From Oscillospiraceae bacterium (GTDB lineage Bacteria; Bacillota; Clostridia; Oscillospirales; Ruminococcaceae), in assembly GCA_009777835.1 (NCBI GenBank), contig WRKZ01000014.1:1-34091 (forward strand): a stretch of DNA of 34,091 bases. Direction: 5' to 3'. The notes beneath the pieces were generated by a model. It saw only the letters and a list, made by a program, of their open reading frames with translations. It searched no databases and was not told where the DNA came from. The position numbers and the translations under genes are program-made. Positions 15,780 through 25,928 of this stretch are shown here, in pieces (position 1 is the stretch's first letter; the number at the start of each line of letters is the position of its first letter).

Positions 15780-18700
15780 ATGGAAGAAATTCAGAATAAA
15801 GAGAAGATTGAGCAGCTTGAAAAAATGCTGTCAGCCACTCGCGAGCAGTTAAGAATTGCTCGCGAGCAGTTGCATGATAAAGAATATGAGTCAATCAAGT
15901 ACAAATTGGCGAACGATGCCCTTAACATCGCGCTTTGGGACATGGATGTGACGAGCAAGGGCGAAGTCGGCCCGAATAATCGGTTCAACTGGTCGAGTGA
16001 GTTTCGGAAGATGTTGGGATTCACCGACGAGAATGATTTCCCGAACGTGCTTTCGAGTTGGAGTGAGTGTATTCACCCCGAGGAGAGGGAAGCTGTCTTG
16101 GACACATTCGCTGAGCATTTGTTCGATTACACGGGGAAAACCCCTTACGACATCAAATATCGGATGTTACCCAAAAATAGTGAAGAATACGGGCATTATC
16201 ATGCGTTGGGGACTACTTTGAGAGATGATGACGGTATGCCGATTAAGACCGCCGGCGCACTTATCGATATAACCGAGAAAGTTCGGCTTGTCGAGAAGAT
16301 GAGTCATCAAAAGAAGATGCTGTCCTCAATGGAAGAGATGGATGTTATTCTTTTGGCTCAAAAAGAAAAGTCGTTCGATGAAGTCCTGGGTGAAAGCCTG
16401 GTTCCCATCGCCGAAGCGTTGCACATAGACCGTATCGATATATATCAGCAGATTGACGGCGATAAAAAACAACGTTTCGGGCAGATTTATCGTTGGTCAA
16501 ATCGGGAGAACCGTCTTGTCCCCACCGATAAGAACCTGCAGGTTCTTCCGGAAGTAGAGGTAGTCGATTATTGGATTTCGACTCTCGAGAGAGGTGAAGT
16601 AATCAACGTAAATATCGGTACGATGAAGGAGAATGAGCGGGAATTCCTGGAGCCGTTGGGGGTGAAGTCATTGCTTACCATCCCTGTAATCATTGATGAT
16701 GAGTTATGGGGCATGGTTGATTTTCAGGATTTGGAAAATGAACGTCTTTTCGATGATGAAAGCATGGAGTTTCTTGTATCGGTTTCACGGTTGTGCGCTA
16801 ATGCGATTATCAAGAATAATATAAAAATCAAATTAGATGAGTCTAACCAACGTAACAGATTGATGTTGGATTCCACCCCGATATGCTGCCAGTTATGGAA
16901 TTCTGCCGGCGAGAAGATAGATTGTAATGAGTCGGCGGTGCGGCTTTTCGGGTTCAAGGACAAGGCAGACTACCTGGAACGGCATAAATTGATAATCCCA
17001 AAACATCAGCCGAACGGGGAGTTGTCGGAAGAGAAAATCGCGTCTTACTTTAAAAAGACTTTAGAGGAAGGCAGTTGTGTCTTCGATTGGAATTACCGTA
17101 TGTTGGACGGAACTTCCATGCTGGCGGAAGCAACCCTTGTAAGGGTGGGTCAAGAAGACGATTATTTCATAGCCGGATATACCCGCGACCTTCGTGAGCA
17201 TAAAAAGCTGATGGACAAGGTTTATCGGCATGAGCAGGCTATAGTCAGTATGCACGAATTGAACGAACTCCGTTTGGCGAAGTTGCGTCTGGTTATAAAG
17301 AGTACTAAAATCGGCTTGTGGGATTTGGAAGTTGTTAATAATGACCCAATCGGCGATGAATATCCGTTCAATTATTCGGATGAGTTTCGTCAGATGCTGG
17401 GGTTCACTAATGAGAAGGAATTCCCCAATGTGATTAGGAGTTGGAAGGACCGGATTCACCCTAACGACCGGGATAAAACCTTCGGAGACGTGATAGCGCA
17501 TTTAAGCGATGTAACCGGAGAAACCCCTTACGACAGTGAGTATCGGTTGCTGAAGAAAAATGGTGAATACGGTTATTTCCGCGCAACGGGAGAGACTTAT
17601 CGGAAACCCGACGGTACGCCTATCCGAACGGCGGGTGCGTTAATTGATATAACCATGACTAAAAATCTCTTTTCGGAGATTGAGAAGCAGCGTAACGCAG
17701 CGGAAGCCGCAAATAAAGCCAAGAGCGATTTCTTAAGCACAATGAGTCATGAAATCCGTACACCGTTGAGCGTGATTATGGGCATTACCGAAATCCGATT
17801 GAAGGATAAAGCCCTCGACATTAAGGTGAGGGAAGCGTTCAACAAAATCTATGTCGCCGGGGATTTGCTGTTGGGGATTATTGACGATATACTCGACCTG
17901 TCTAAAATTGAGACCGGGAAGTTGGAGTTATTCAACGGTAGCTATGAGGTGGCGAGCCTTGTTTATGATACGGTTCAGTTGAACGTGTTACGAATCGGCA
18001 GTAAACCGATTGAGTTCAAACTCCTTGTTGACGAAAAGGTTCCGTTGGTTTTGTTCGGGGATGAATTACGGATAAAGCAGATTCTCAACAATCTTTTGAC
18101 CAATGCGTTCAAGTATACCGAAGAGGGTCACGTGGAGTTTGCTGTCTCGGCAGAGGAAATCGGCAACGATAAAGTCATGCTTGTTTTGCGGGTGAGTGAT
18201 ACCGGTCACGGCATGACTCAAGAGCAAATCAAGATTTTGTTCGATAAGTTCACGCGGTTCGCACACGGAACGAATCGGACGATAGAGGGTACAGGACTGG
18301 GAATGAGCATTACGCTCAACCTTGTAAATATGATGAATGGTGAAATCGATGTTGAGAGCAAACCCGGTGTAGGTTCGACCTTTACGGTGTGTTTGCCGCA
18401 GGTGAAGGTCGGGACGGAGGTTCTCGGACAGAAAGTGGTTGAAAATCTGCGAAAAATCCAAAGAAGCGAATTGACGCAGAATAAGAAATCACAGATTGAG
18501 TATACGCCGATGCCTTACGGCAGGGTGTTGATAGTTGATGATATAGAAACGAACGTATATGTGGCGCGGGGGCTGCTCTCTCCGTATGAATTGGTGATTG
18601 AATCGGTTAACAGCGGGTTCAAGGCACTTGAGCTAATCGTTGAGGGCAATGTCTATGATGTTATATTCATGGATCATATGATGCCCAAAATGGACGGAAT

Positions 18701-19475
18701 CGAAACAACGAGACTCATACGTGAAACGGGTTACAGTGGGCGCATAGTCGCGTTGACGGCGAATGCCGTTACCGGTCAGGCAGCTGTTTTTCTGGAGAAT
18801 GGGTTCGATGATTTCGTTTCGAAGCCGATTGATACCCATCATCTGGATAATATTCTGAATAAGTTTATTCGGGATGAGCATGTTCATACGGAGGAATCCG
18901 CTCCGCCGCCGATAATAATCCGTGATTCCGACGAACCGCAGTTGTTCGAAGCGTTTATTCGTGATGCGTCAAGGTCGATTACCGTGTTGGAGTCGGTCTT
19001 GGAAACAATCAATGCCAAACAGAGCATTTCCGAAGAGGAAAAAAGCCTGTACGATACCCATGTACACGGAATGAGGGGCGCGCTCAACAACATCGGAAAT
19101 ACGGTGCTTTCCGGTATAGCCGCCGAATTGGAGTATTCGGCGAAAACAACCCCGCTTGAGTTAAGCGTGAATGAAATCACCGATTTTATTGAGTCGTTGC
19201 GGACACAAGTCAATTCGCTTGAAGCGGAGGTTAACGTTGAAGAGGAAGAAAGTGAAAAAGAAATAAACAGGATTTTCTTGCGGGAGAGCCTGAGGGAAAT
19301 CAAGTCGGCGTGTGACGTGTTTGATGTGGATACCGCTAATGATGTTATAACCCTCTTGCGGGGGAAATCATGGTCACAGGAAACCCGCGAGCTCATCGCT
19401 GCGATTGACAGGTGCTTGCTTAACAGCGATTTCGATGAGATTGCCGCAATTATCGAAAACAACGAAAAACAGTAA
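15780..19475 (+). CDS. Multi-PAS/GAF hybrid histidine kinase with receiver and Hpt domains
   Basis: This 1231-residue sensor carries a complete phosphorelay in one chain. Domains in order: a short coiled coil (5-40); PAS A (about 45-165); GAF (about 195-347); PAS B (about 360-475); PAS C (about 500-630); HisKA with His657 in SHEIRTPL; HATPase with NNLLTNAFKYTEEG, VSDTGHGM and EGTGLGMSI; a receiver with Asp965 in FMDHMMPKMDG and Lys in VSKPID; and an Hpt-like domain with His1096 in HGMRG. No membrane segment or signal peptide is visible, so sensing is probably cytoplasmic. PAS A and PAS C are clearly duplicates, both with LGFT, FPNV, HP, TPYD and the ending TAGALIDIT. The start ATG 15780 has GAGGG only a few bases upstream. 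The Hpt could pass phosphate to the adjacent HD-GYP regulator. The ligand is unknown. Confidence 0.95.
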   Translation: MEEIQNKEKIEQLEKMLSATREQLRIAREQLHDKEYESIKYKLANDALNIALWDMDVTSKGEVGPNNRFNWSSEFRKMLGFTDENDFPNVLSSWSECIHPEEREAVLDTFAEHLFDYTGKTPYDIKYRMLPKNSEEYGHYHALGTTLRDDDGMPIKTAGALIDITEKVRLVEKMSHQKKMLSSMEEMDVILLAQKEKSFDEVLGESLVPIAEALHIDRIDIYQQIDGDKKQRFGQIYRWSNRENRLVPTDKNLQVLPEVEVVDYWISTLERGEVINVNIGTMKENEREFLEPLGVKSLLTIPVIIDDELWGMVDFQDLENERLFDDESMEFLVSVSRLCANAIIKNNIKIKLDESNQRNRLMLDSTPICCQLWNSAGEKIDCNESAVRLFGFKDKADYLERHKLIIPKHQPNGELSEEKIASYFKKTLEEGSCVFDWNYRMLDGTSMLAEATLVRVGQEDDYFIAGYTRDLREHKKLMDKVYRHEQAIVSMHELNELRLAKLRLVIKSTKIGLWDLEVVNNDPIGDEYPFNYSDEFRQMLGFTNEKEFPNVIRSWKDRIHPNDRDKTFGDVIAHLSDVTGETPYDSEYRLLKKNGEYGYFRATGETYRKPDGTPIRTAGALIDITMTKNLFSEIEKQRNAAEAANKAKSDFLSTMSHEIRTPLSVIMGITEIRLKDKALDIKVREAFNKIYVAGDLLLGIIDDILDLSKIETGKLELFNGSYEVASLVYDTVQLNVLRIGSKPIEFKLLVDEKVPLVLFGDELRIKQILNNLLTNAFKYTEEGHVEFAVSAEEIGNDKVMLVLRVSDTGHGMTQEQIKILFDKFTRFAHGTNRTIEGTGLGMSITLNLVNMMNGEIDVESKPGVGSTFTVCLPQVKVGTEVLGQKVVENLRKIQRSELTQNKKSQIEYTPMPYGRVLIVDDIETNVYVARGLLSPYELVIESVNSGFKALELIVEGNVYDVIFMDHMMPKMDGIETTRLIRETGYSGRIVALTANAVTGQAAVFLENGFDDFVSKPIDTHHLDNILNKFIRDEHVHTEESAPPPIIIRDSDEPQLFEAFIRDASRSITVLESVLETINAKQSISEEEKSLYDTHVHGMRGALNNIGNTVLSGIAAELEYSAKTTPLELSVNEITDFIESLRTQVNSLEAEVNVEEEESEKEINRIFLRESLREIKSACDVFDVDTANDVITLLRGKSWSQETRELIAAIDRCLLNSDFDEIAAIIENNEKQ

Positions 19476-19496
19476 TAAATCTGCTTTGTATTCTCA

Positions 19497-19502
19497 TATA
19501 AT
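19497..19502 (+). promoter_or_regulatory. Possible -10 box upstream of the calcium ATPase gene
   Basis: A perfect TATAAT sits 61 bases before the ATPase start, in the 87-base gap after the kinase gene. No acceptable -35 box or TG extension is found at the right distance, so this may be chance in an AT-rich gap. No terminator separates the kinase from the ATPase gene. Confidence 0.25.
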
Positions 19503-19562
19503 TAGGACAAGGGTCTCACCGGAACTCTGAAGCCCCTGATTTTCAAATTATAGGAGAATAAC

Positions 19563-21908
19563 ATGAACAACGCAGGTCTCTCTACGGCGGAAGCCGAGAA
19601 ACGCCTCGCCATTGATGGTGAAAATCTTATAGCAAGCTCTAAAAAGGTTAATCCGGCAGGGATTTTTGCCGGACAGTTCAAGGATGCAATGGTGATTATT
19701 CTGCTGATTGCCACCGCTGTTTCGGTGACTATGGGAGAGTACTTAGATGCGGCAGCTATAATAACGGTTGTTGTATTGAACGCGATTTTGGGCTTTATTC
19801 AGGAGTATCGGGCAGAAAAAACGCTCGAAGCACTGAAAAAGTTGTCTGCACCGAGCGCGTCGGTTTATCGCGACGGAAGAATAGTGCAGCTCGCCGCCGA
19901 GAAATTAGTCAGGGGCGATGTAGTCAGGCTTGAATCCGGGGGGAAAATCCCCGCCGATTGTCGGCTTATAAATCCAATGGCGTTCGAGTGTGATGAAGCG
20001 TTGCTCACCGGCGAAAGCCTCCCTGTTTCCAAGAGGCACGGCGAACCTTGTTTCATGGGGACGGCGGTCACGCGGGGACATGCTCTGGCTGAGGTTGTCG
20101 AGACGGGGCAGTCAACCCAAATGGGACTGATTTCCGGGATGTTGTCCGAGACAGAGGAAGAGCGTACTCCATTGCAGAAAAAGTTAAGCGAACTCGGCAA
20201 AATAATCGGGTTGATTTGCTTGATTGTATGCTTTTGCGTAAGCGTTCTGGGGGTTATTCAAGGATATGACTTGTTCGAGATGATGTTCACCGGGATTTCG
20301 TTGGCTGTAGCCGCCATTCCGGAGGGATTGCCCGCCGTAGTCACGATTTCGCTTGCGTTGGCGGTCAGGCGAATCTACAAGCAGAAGGCATTGGTAAACA
20401 AACTTCATTCGGTTGAAACACTGGGTTGTGCTAACGTAATCTGCACCGACAAGACCGGAACTCTCACTCTCAATAAAATGACGGTGAATCAGGTGTTCAG
20501 ACTTGACGAATCAAGCGGAGACTTGATTTTCAGGTGTGGGGCGTTGTGTAATAACGCAATTCGGCAGTCGGACGGTTCGTATTTGGGCGACCCTACCGAA
20601 ATCGCATTGATGACAGTTGCGGAGCAGGCAGCGTTCGTTCCGGGCAGTTCGTATGAACGACTTGACGAAATCCCGTTCGATTCTTCTTCTGCGTTTATGC
20701 AGGTGACGGTGAGGAATCCGTCGGGGGCAAAAATCGACTATCTGAAAGGCTCACTTGAAGCTGTTTTGCCTAAATGCGGCGGATTGACAAGTTCCGAGCG
20801 CAAGCGGATTCAGGCGGCGTATGACGGTATGACCAAGAAAGCTTTGCGTTGCCTTGCTTTCGCTCATCGGAAGACCGGGGAAGAACAGTTCTCTTTTATA
20901 GGAATCCAGGGTATGAGTGACCCGCTTCGCCCCGAAATAAAGAGTGCGGTCAGAAAATGCAAGAAAGCGGGAATACGCGTAATTATGCTCACCGGAGACC
21001 ACAGGAATACTGCCGTTGAAATCGCGCGGCAGGCGGGGATAGATGAGGTTCATTCGAGAATGACCCCCGCCGATAAGCTTCGTATAGTCCGTGAACTTAA
21101 GGCGGAAGGCAACATCGTCGCTATGACCGGTGATGGTGTCAACGATGCGCCCGCCGTAAAAGAGGCGGCAATCGGGGTTGCGATGGGAATTCAAGGTACC
21201 GACGTGACTAAAGAGGCGGCGCAACTTGTTTTGCTTGACGATAACTTTGCGACTTTGGTCTCGGCGGTAGAGCAGGGAAGAACAATCTACAATAATATCC
21301 GCAAATCCATGCGGTATATGCTGTCGAGTAATATCGGTGAAGTTTTGACCATGCTTTTCGCTATGCTGATGGGGTTGCCGGTCGTGCTGATTCCCATTCA
21401 GATTCTTTTGATTAATCTCGTCACCGACGGACTCCCCGCAATCGCACTTTCGATGGAACCGTCTACCGATGATATTATGCGGCAACCTCCCCGAAAAGCC
21501 GAGGCGAGTATTTTCGCCGGGGGAATGTTCGGCAGTATAATCATACGGGGGTTGACAATCGGGATTTGCACGCTGCTCTCGTTCCGTCTCGTTATGAATC
21601 AATACGGACTCGATGCGGGAAGAACCGCAGCTATGGCAACGCTCGGCTTATCGCAGTTGATTTTCGTCTTTGAGTGTAAAGATAAGAATCGTGGGATTTT
21701 CAATGCGAAATATTGGGACAATCCGCATTTGGTATTGGCGGTGTTGGCTTCGGCTTCGTTGATTTTTCTATGTTTGATGAGCGGATTGCTCTCCCCCGTA
21801 TTGCGAACGCTTCCGTTAGAGAGAACAGCGATATTGGCGGTTCTGGTATTTGCGGCGGGTGTCCCGGTGATAAACGGTCTGTGGAAGTTGGTATTCAAGG
21901 AGGAATGA
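19563..21908 (+). CDS. Type IIA P-type Ca2+-transporting ATPase
   Basis: This membrane pump most likely exports Ca2+ from the cytoplasm. Key residues are present: TGES at 149-152 (dephosphorylation), IPEGLP with Glu254 in M4, phosphorylated Asp296 in DKTGTLT, TGDGVNDAPA, and the M5-M6 ligands Asn590 and Glu593 (SNIGE) and Asn618, Thr621 and Asp622 (NLVTDGLP). These correspond to the SERCA residues Glu309, Asn768, Glu771, Asn796, Thr799 and Asp800, so Ca2+ is a better guess than Na+/K+ or H+. The nucleotide-binding lysine motif reads LKGSLEAVL in place of the usual KGAPE. At 781 residues it is compact compared with the usual 850-900. The start is ATG 19563 with TAGGAGAA upstream. A strong terminator follows 36 bases after the stop, so the gene ends the transcription unit that precedes rpoB. 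Confidence 0.95.
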   Translation: MNNAGLSTAEAEKRLAIDGENLIASSKKVNPAGIFAGQFKDAMVIILLIATAVSVTMGEYLDAAAIITVVVLNAILGFIQEYRAEKTLEALKKLSAPSASVYRDGRIVQLAAEKLVRGDVVRLESGGKIPADCRLINPMAFECDEALLTGESLPVSKRHGEPCFMGTAVTRGHALAEVVETGQSTQMGLISGMLSETEEERTPLQKKLSELGKIIGLICLIVCFCVSVLGVIQGYDLFEMMFTGISLAVAAIPEGLPAVVTISLALAVRRIYKQKALVNKLHSVETLGCANVICTDKTGTLTLNKMTVNQVFRLDESSGDLIFRCGALCNNAIRQSDGSYLGDPTEIALMTVAEQAAFVPGSSYERLDEIPFDSSSAFMQVTVRNPSGAKIDYLKGSLEAVLPKCGGLTSSERKRIQAAYDGMTKKALRCLAFAHRKTGEEQFSFIGIQGMSDPLRPEIKSAVRKCKKAGIRVIMLTGDHRNTAVEIARQAGIDEVHSRMTPADKLRIVRELKAEGNIVAMTGDGVNDAPAVKEAAIGVAMGIQGTDVTKEAAQLVLLDDNFATLVSAVEQGRTIYNNIRKSMRYMLSSNIGEVLTMLFAMLMGLPVVLIPIQILLINLVTDGLPAIALSMEPSTDDIMRQPPRKAEASIFAGGMFGSIIIRGLTIGICTLLSFRLVMNQYGLDAGRTAAMATLGLSQLIFVFECKDKNRGIFNAKYWDNPHLVLAVLASASLIFLCLMSGLLSPVLRTLPLERTAILAVLVFAAGVPVINGLWKLVFKEE

Positions 21909-21943
21909 CGTAGAATTCAGCGGAAATCGGGCGATAAAACAGG

Positions 21944-21981
21944 AATTCGGGCATTTTATACGATGCCCGAATTATTTTTTT
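21944..21981 (+). terminator. Intrinsic terminator after the Ca2+ ATPase gene
   Basis: A perfect 11-bp stem (AATTCGGGCAT with ATGCCCGAATT) encloses an 8-base loop and is followed by A and seven T residues (21975-21981). It isolates rpoB from the upstream transcription. Confidence 0.95.
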
Positions 21982-22001
21982 AAAAATTTTTCAAAAAAGC
22001 C

Positions 22002-22030
22002 TTGACAAAATCTTAAAACCGTTATATAAT
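22002..22030 (+). promoter_or_regulatory. Perfect consensus sigma-70/SigA promoter for rpoBC
   Basis: TTGACA (22002-22007) and TATAAT (22025-22030) are separated by exactly 17 bases, with an A/T-rich tract just upstream that could act as an UP element. Transcription would begin near 22037, giving a leader of about 52 bases before the rpoB ATG. The leader contains the Shine-Dalgarno site AAGGAAGGG. Confidence 0.93.
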
Positions 22031-22088
22031 AGTCTACTGTATCATTATGGGTAAATATGCACCATATTAAGGAAGGGAAAAGTATTTT

Positions 22089-25000
22089 ATGGTTAATGTT
22101 AAGCCGGTAAAACTGGGTAAAACCACGAGGATGAGCTTTTCGAGAATTGATGAGGTGCTTCCGGTACCGAATCTGATTGAAATCCAGAAAAACTCGTATA
22201 ACTGGTTCATTAAAGAGGGGATTAAGGATGTCTTTTCGGATGTTTCTCCTATCACAGACTCTAACGGAAAATTGTCACTGAGTTTCATCAACTACCGGAT
22301 TGACGACAATCCGAAGGACACCATATCAGAATGTAAAGAGCGCGACGTGACCTACGCCGCGCCGCTTAAGGTTCTTGTCCATCTGCGTAACGAAGAAACC
22401 GGGGAAGTTATTGAAAACGAGATTTTCATGGGTGACTTCCCGATTATGACCGACTCCGGTACCTTTGTAATTAACGGAGCGGAGCGTGTGATTGTCTCAC
22501 AACTTGTTCGTTCGCCGGGGGTTTATTTCGGTTTCGATTATGACAAAACCGGTAAGAAGCTGTTCAAGGCTACGGTTATTCCGAACAGGGGTGCGTGGCT
22601 TGAATACGAGATGGATTCGAACGATATTTTCTATGTTCGTATAGACAAAAACAGGAAAATCCCTGCTACTTCGCTGATTCGTGCGTTGGGCAAAGGGACT
22701 GATGATGTCATTTACGATTTCTTCGGCGAGGATGAACGTTTGGTTCAGACAATTTCACAGAAGGACACTACCAAGAACACAGAAGAAGCGTTGCTTGAAG
22801 TCTATAAGAAACTCCGTCCGGGAGAACCGCCTACGGTTGAGACTGCTCAAAACCACCTCGACATGTTGTTTTTTGATGCGAAACGATACGACTTATCCCG
22901 TTTCGGAAGATATAAATACAACAAGAAGTTGGGGGTAGCTTCTCGTATAATCGGGCATAAAGCGGGCGAGCCGATTGTTGTTCCGCTTACCGGTGAACTG
23001 CTCGTGGAAGAGGGTCAAATTGTCACCCTTGAACAGGCACTCGAAATCGAGCAAGCGGGAATCATGGAGGTTATTCTTGACGTTGGCGGAAAACCGGTCA
23101 AGGTTGTCGGAAATGGCATGGTTGATATAAAACCGTACCTCCCGGCGAGTATTAATCCCGAGGATTACGGTCTGGTTGAGAAGGTATCGTTCCCGGTATT
23201 GCGAACGATTCTTGAGACGGCAGACACCGAGGAAGAAATCATCGAGGGGCTTAAGTCGAAGGCGGCGCAGCTTGTTTCGCGTCATATCACGCTTGACGAT
23301 ATATTCGCATCGATGAGTTACTTCTGCAATCTCTGCGAAGGGGTGGGAAACACCGACGATATCGACCATTTGGGCAACCGCCGAATCCGTTCTGTGGGTG
23401 AGCTATTGCAGAATCAGTTGCGGATTGGTTTCGCGCGGATGGAACGTGTGATTAAGGAGAGAATGGGGCTTCAGGTTCAAGACGTTGATAATAAAGTTTC
23501 TCCTAACTCGCTCATAAATATTCGCCCGGTGGTGGCTTCAATTAAAGAATTTTTCGGTTCATCGCCGTTGTCGCAGTTTATGGACCAGAACAATCCGTTG
23601 GCGGAATTGACGCATAAACGCCGACTTTCGGCATTAGGGCCCGGAGGGTTGTCGCGTGAACGTGCGGGGTTTGAAGTGCGTGACGTTCACTATTCTCACT
23701 ACGGGAGAATGTGTCCGATTGAAACGCCGGAAGGCCCGAACATCGGTTTGATTTCTTATCTGGCATCATTTGCTAAAATCAATCAGTACGGATTTATCGA
23801 GGCACCTTACAGGAAGGTTGATAAAGCAAGCGGAAAAGTCATGGATGAGGTGGTTTACATGACCGCCGATGTGGAGGATATTTATAAAATCGCGCAGGCT
23901 AACGAGTTGTTGGACGAGGAAGGCAGATTCGTTCGGGCGCGGGTTACGGGTCGTTATCGAGACGAGATTCTTGAAGTTAGCCGGAAAGAAGTCGATTACA
24001 TGGACGTTTCGCCTAAAATGGTGGTTTCCGTGGCGACTGCGATGATTCCGTTCCTCGAAAACGATGATGCTAACCGCGCACTCATGGGTGCGAACATGCA
24101 GCGTCAAGCAGTTCCGTTGATGATTCCCGAAAGTCCGGTAATCGGTACCGGTATGGAATTTAAAGCCGCACTTGATTCGGGAGTAATTGTTACGACCGAG
24201 CATGAAGGAACTGTTTCGGAGGTTACGGCAGATTCGATTTCAATCCAGGATAAAAGAGGCAGGGAACATGATTATGAGTTGATTAAGTTCAAGCGTTCCA
24301 ACCAGGGGACTTGCGTTAATCAACGTCCGATTGTTCAAAAGGGAGATAAAGTCGCTAAAGGGGACGTAATCGCCGACGGTCCGGCTACGCAAAACGGTGA
24401 GATTTCGTTGGGTAAGAACGTTCTCGTAGGGTTTATGACCTGGGAAGGCTACAACTATGAAGACGCGGTCTTGATTAACGAGAAATTGGTTTATAATGAC
24501 GTTTTCACTTCTATTCATATAGAAGAGTATGAACTTGAATGTCGTGACACTAAACTGGGCGCGGAAGAAATCACCCGTGACATTCCCAACCTGAGTGAGG
24601 AAGCGTTAAAAGACCTTGATGAACGCGGAATTATTCGTATAGGGGCAGAGGTTCGTTCGGGGGATATAATGGTCGGAAAAGTCACCCCTAAAGGGGAGAC
24701 CGAGTTGACCGCCGAAGAAAGGCTGTTGAGGGCGATTTTCGGGGAGAAAGCACGTGAAGTCCGTGACAATTCTTTGAAAGTCCCGCACGGGGAATCCGGG
24801 ATTGTTGTTGATGTAAAGGTTTTCACCAGACAAAATTGTGAAGAGCTTTCGCCGGGCGTGAATCAGGTGGTTCGTTGTTACGTGGCGCAAAAGCGGAAGG
24901 TTAGTGTCGGCGATAAAATGGCGGGTCGTCACGGAAACAAGGGGGTTATCTCGCGGATTCTTCCGCAGGAAGATATGCCGTTCTTGCCCGACGGAACCCC

Positions 25001-25829
25001 GCTTGATATAGTATTGAATCCGTTGGGTGTTCCCAGCCGTATGAATATTGGACAGGTATTTGAGGTGCATTTGGGTTGGGCGGCAAAAGAATTAGGGTGG
25101 AAAATCATGTCGCCGGTGTTTGACGGGGCGGTGGAAGGTGATATCCTCGACTGTCTGCGTGAAGCGGGGTTGCCGGAAGAAGCGAAAATCGAGCTTACCG
25201 ATGGGCGAACCGGCGAGAAGTTTGACAGCCCGGTAACGGTCGGCTATATGTATTACTTGAAACTGCATCACTTGGTCGATGATAAGATTCATGCGCGTTC
25301 GACGGGGCCGTATTCACTCGTGACACAGCAGCCGCTCGGCGGTAAAGCACAGTTTGGCGGACAGCGTTTCGGGGAGATGGAAGTGTGGGCGTTGGAAGCG
25401 TATGGTGCGGCACACACGTTGCAGGAAATTCTCACCGTTAAGTCGGACGATATAGTCGGAAGGGTCAAGACCTATGAGGCTATAGTCAAGGGGGATTTGA
25501 TTCCCAAAGCCGGTGTACCGGAGAGTTTTAAGGTTCTTATAAAAGAATTGCAGTCATTGGGGCTTGATATAAAAGTCCTTGATGAGGGCGAAAACGAAAT
25601 AGATTTGAAACAGACCTTCGATGAAGAAGATGACGTGGGCATAGTCAACGCGGACGATTTTGATTATGTCGCGGACGAAGCCGAACTCGAAGAAGCATAC
25701 ACGGTAGGCGATGTCGAAGGCAGTGACTTCTTCTCTGACGGCGAAGACGATGATGATATTCTGGAAGATGAGGATTATGAGGACGATGAATTAGCGGACG
25801 AAGACGAGGTTTACGATGACGAGGAATAG
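22089..25829 (+). CDS. rpoB: RNA polymerase beta subunit
   Basis: This is the catalytic beta subunit of RNA polymerase. The 1246-residue sequence has the expected blocks: the protrusion and lobes at the N-terminus ([19 protein letters not shown]), the rifampicin-pocket block [20 protein letters not shown] with [39 protein letters not shown] and [13 protein letters not shown], and a C-terminal clamp region with [22 protein letters not shown]. The residues matching E. coli Gln513, Asp516, His526 and Ser531 are wild type, so no common rifampicin-resistance change is present. The last 70 or so residues form a very acidic tail (Asp/Glu runs). The gene begins a two-gene unit with rpoC from its own strong promoter. 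The ribosomal protein genes rplJ-rplL, usually directly upstream in Firmicutes, are replaced by the ATPase gene and a terminator. Confidence 0.99.
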   Translation: MVNVKPVKLGKTTRMSFSRIDEVLPVPNLIEIQKNSYNWFIKEGIKDVFSDVSPITDSNGKLSLSFINYRIDDNPKDTISECKERDVTYAAPLKVLVHLRNEETGEVIENEIFMGDFPIMTDSGTFVINGAERVIVSQLVRSPGVYFGFDYDKTGKKLFKATVIPNRGAWLEYEMDSNDIFYVRIDKNRKIPATSLIRALGKGTDDVIYDFFGEDERLVQTISQKDTTKNTEEALLEVYKKLRPGEPPTVETAQNHLDMLFFDAKRYDLSRFGRYKYNKKLGVASRIIGHKAGEPIVVPLTGELLVEEGQIVTLEQALEIEQAGIMEVILDVGGKPVKVVGNGMVDIKPYLPASINPEDYGLVEKVSFPVLRTILETADTEEEIIEGLKSKAAQLVSRHITLDDIFASMSYFCNLCEGVGNTDDIDHLGNRRIRSVGELLQNQLRIGFARMERVIKERMGLQVQDVDNKVSPNSLINIRPVVASIKEFFGSSPLSQFMDQNNPLAELTHKRRLSALGPGGLSRERAGFEVRDVHYSHYGRMCPIETPEGPNIGLISYLASFAKINQYGFIEAPYRKVDKASGKVMDEVVYMTADVEDIYKIAQANELLDEEGRFVRARVTGRYRDEILEVSRKEVDYMDVSPKMVVSVATAMIPFLENDDANRALMGANMQRQAVPLMIPESPVIGTGMEFKAALDSGVIVTTEHEGTVSEVTADSISIQDKRGREHDYELIKFKRSNQGTCVNQRPIVQKGDKVAKGDVIADGPATQNGEISLGKNVLVGFMTWEGYNYEDAVLINEKLVYNDVFTSIHIEEYELECRDTKLGAEEITRDIPNLSEEALKDLDERGIIRIGAEVRSGDIMVGKVTPKGETELTAEERLLRAIFGEKAREVRDNSLKVPHGESGIVVDVKVFTRQNCEELSPGVNQVVRCYVAQKRKVSVGDKMAGRHGNKGVISRILPQEDMPFLPDGTPLDIVLNPLGVPSRMNIGQVFEVHLGWAAKELGWKIMSPVFDGAVEGDILDCLREAGLPEEAKIELTDGRTGEKFDSPVTVGYMYYLKLHHLVDDKIHARSTGPYSLVTQQPLGGKAQFGGQRFGEMEVWALEAYGAAHTLQEILTVKSDDIVGRVKTYEAIVKGDLIPKAGVPESFKVLIKELQSLGLDIKVLDEGENEIDLKQTFDEEDDVGIVNADDFDYVADEAELEEAYTVGDVEGSDFFSDGEDDDDILEDEDYEDDELADEDEVYDDEE

Positions 25830-25873
25830 AGGAATAGCACAAAATAAGAGCAAGTAATACGAACGGCAGCGTT

Positions 25874-25898
25874 TTTAGCGGACTTCACGTCCGCTAAA
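25874..25898 (+). other. Hairpin in the rpoB-rpoC gap
   Basis: TTTAGCGGAC and GTCCGCTAAA form a perfect 10-bp stem with a 5-base loop (TTCAC). No U-run follows directly (the next bases are GCGCAATTTAATATTTT), so full termination is unlikely. An RNase processing site, stability element or weak attenuator controlling the rpoC level is possible. Confidence 0.7.
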
Positions 25899-25928
25899 GC
25901 GCAATTTAATATTTTATGCGGAGGATTT

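Noticed and set aside
20751-21602. A 283-residue minus-strand open frame inside the Ca2+ ATPase gene
   Set aside because: It is antisense to an intact conserved gene, with no start signals.
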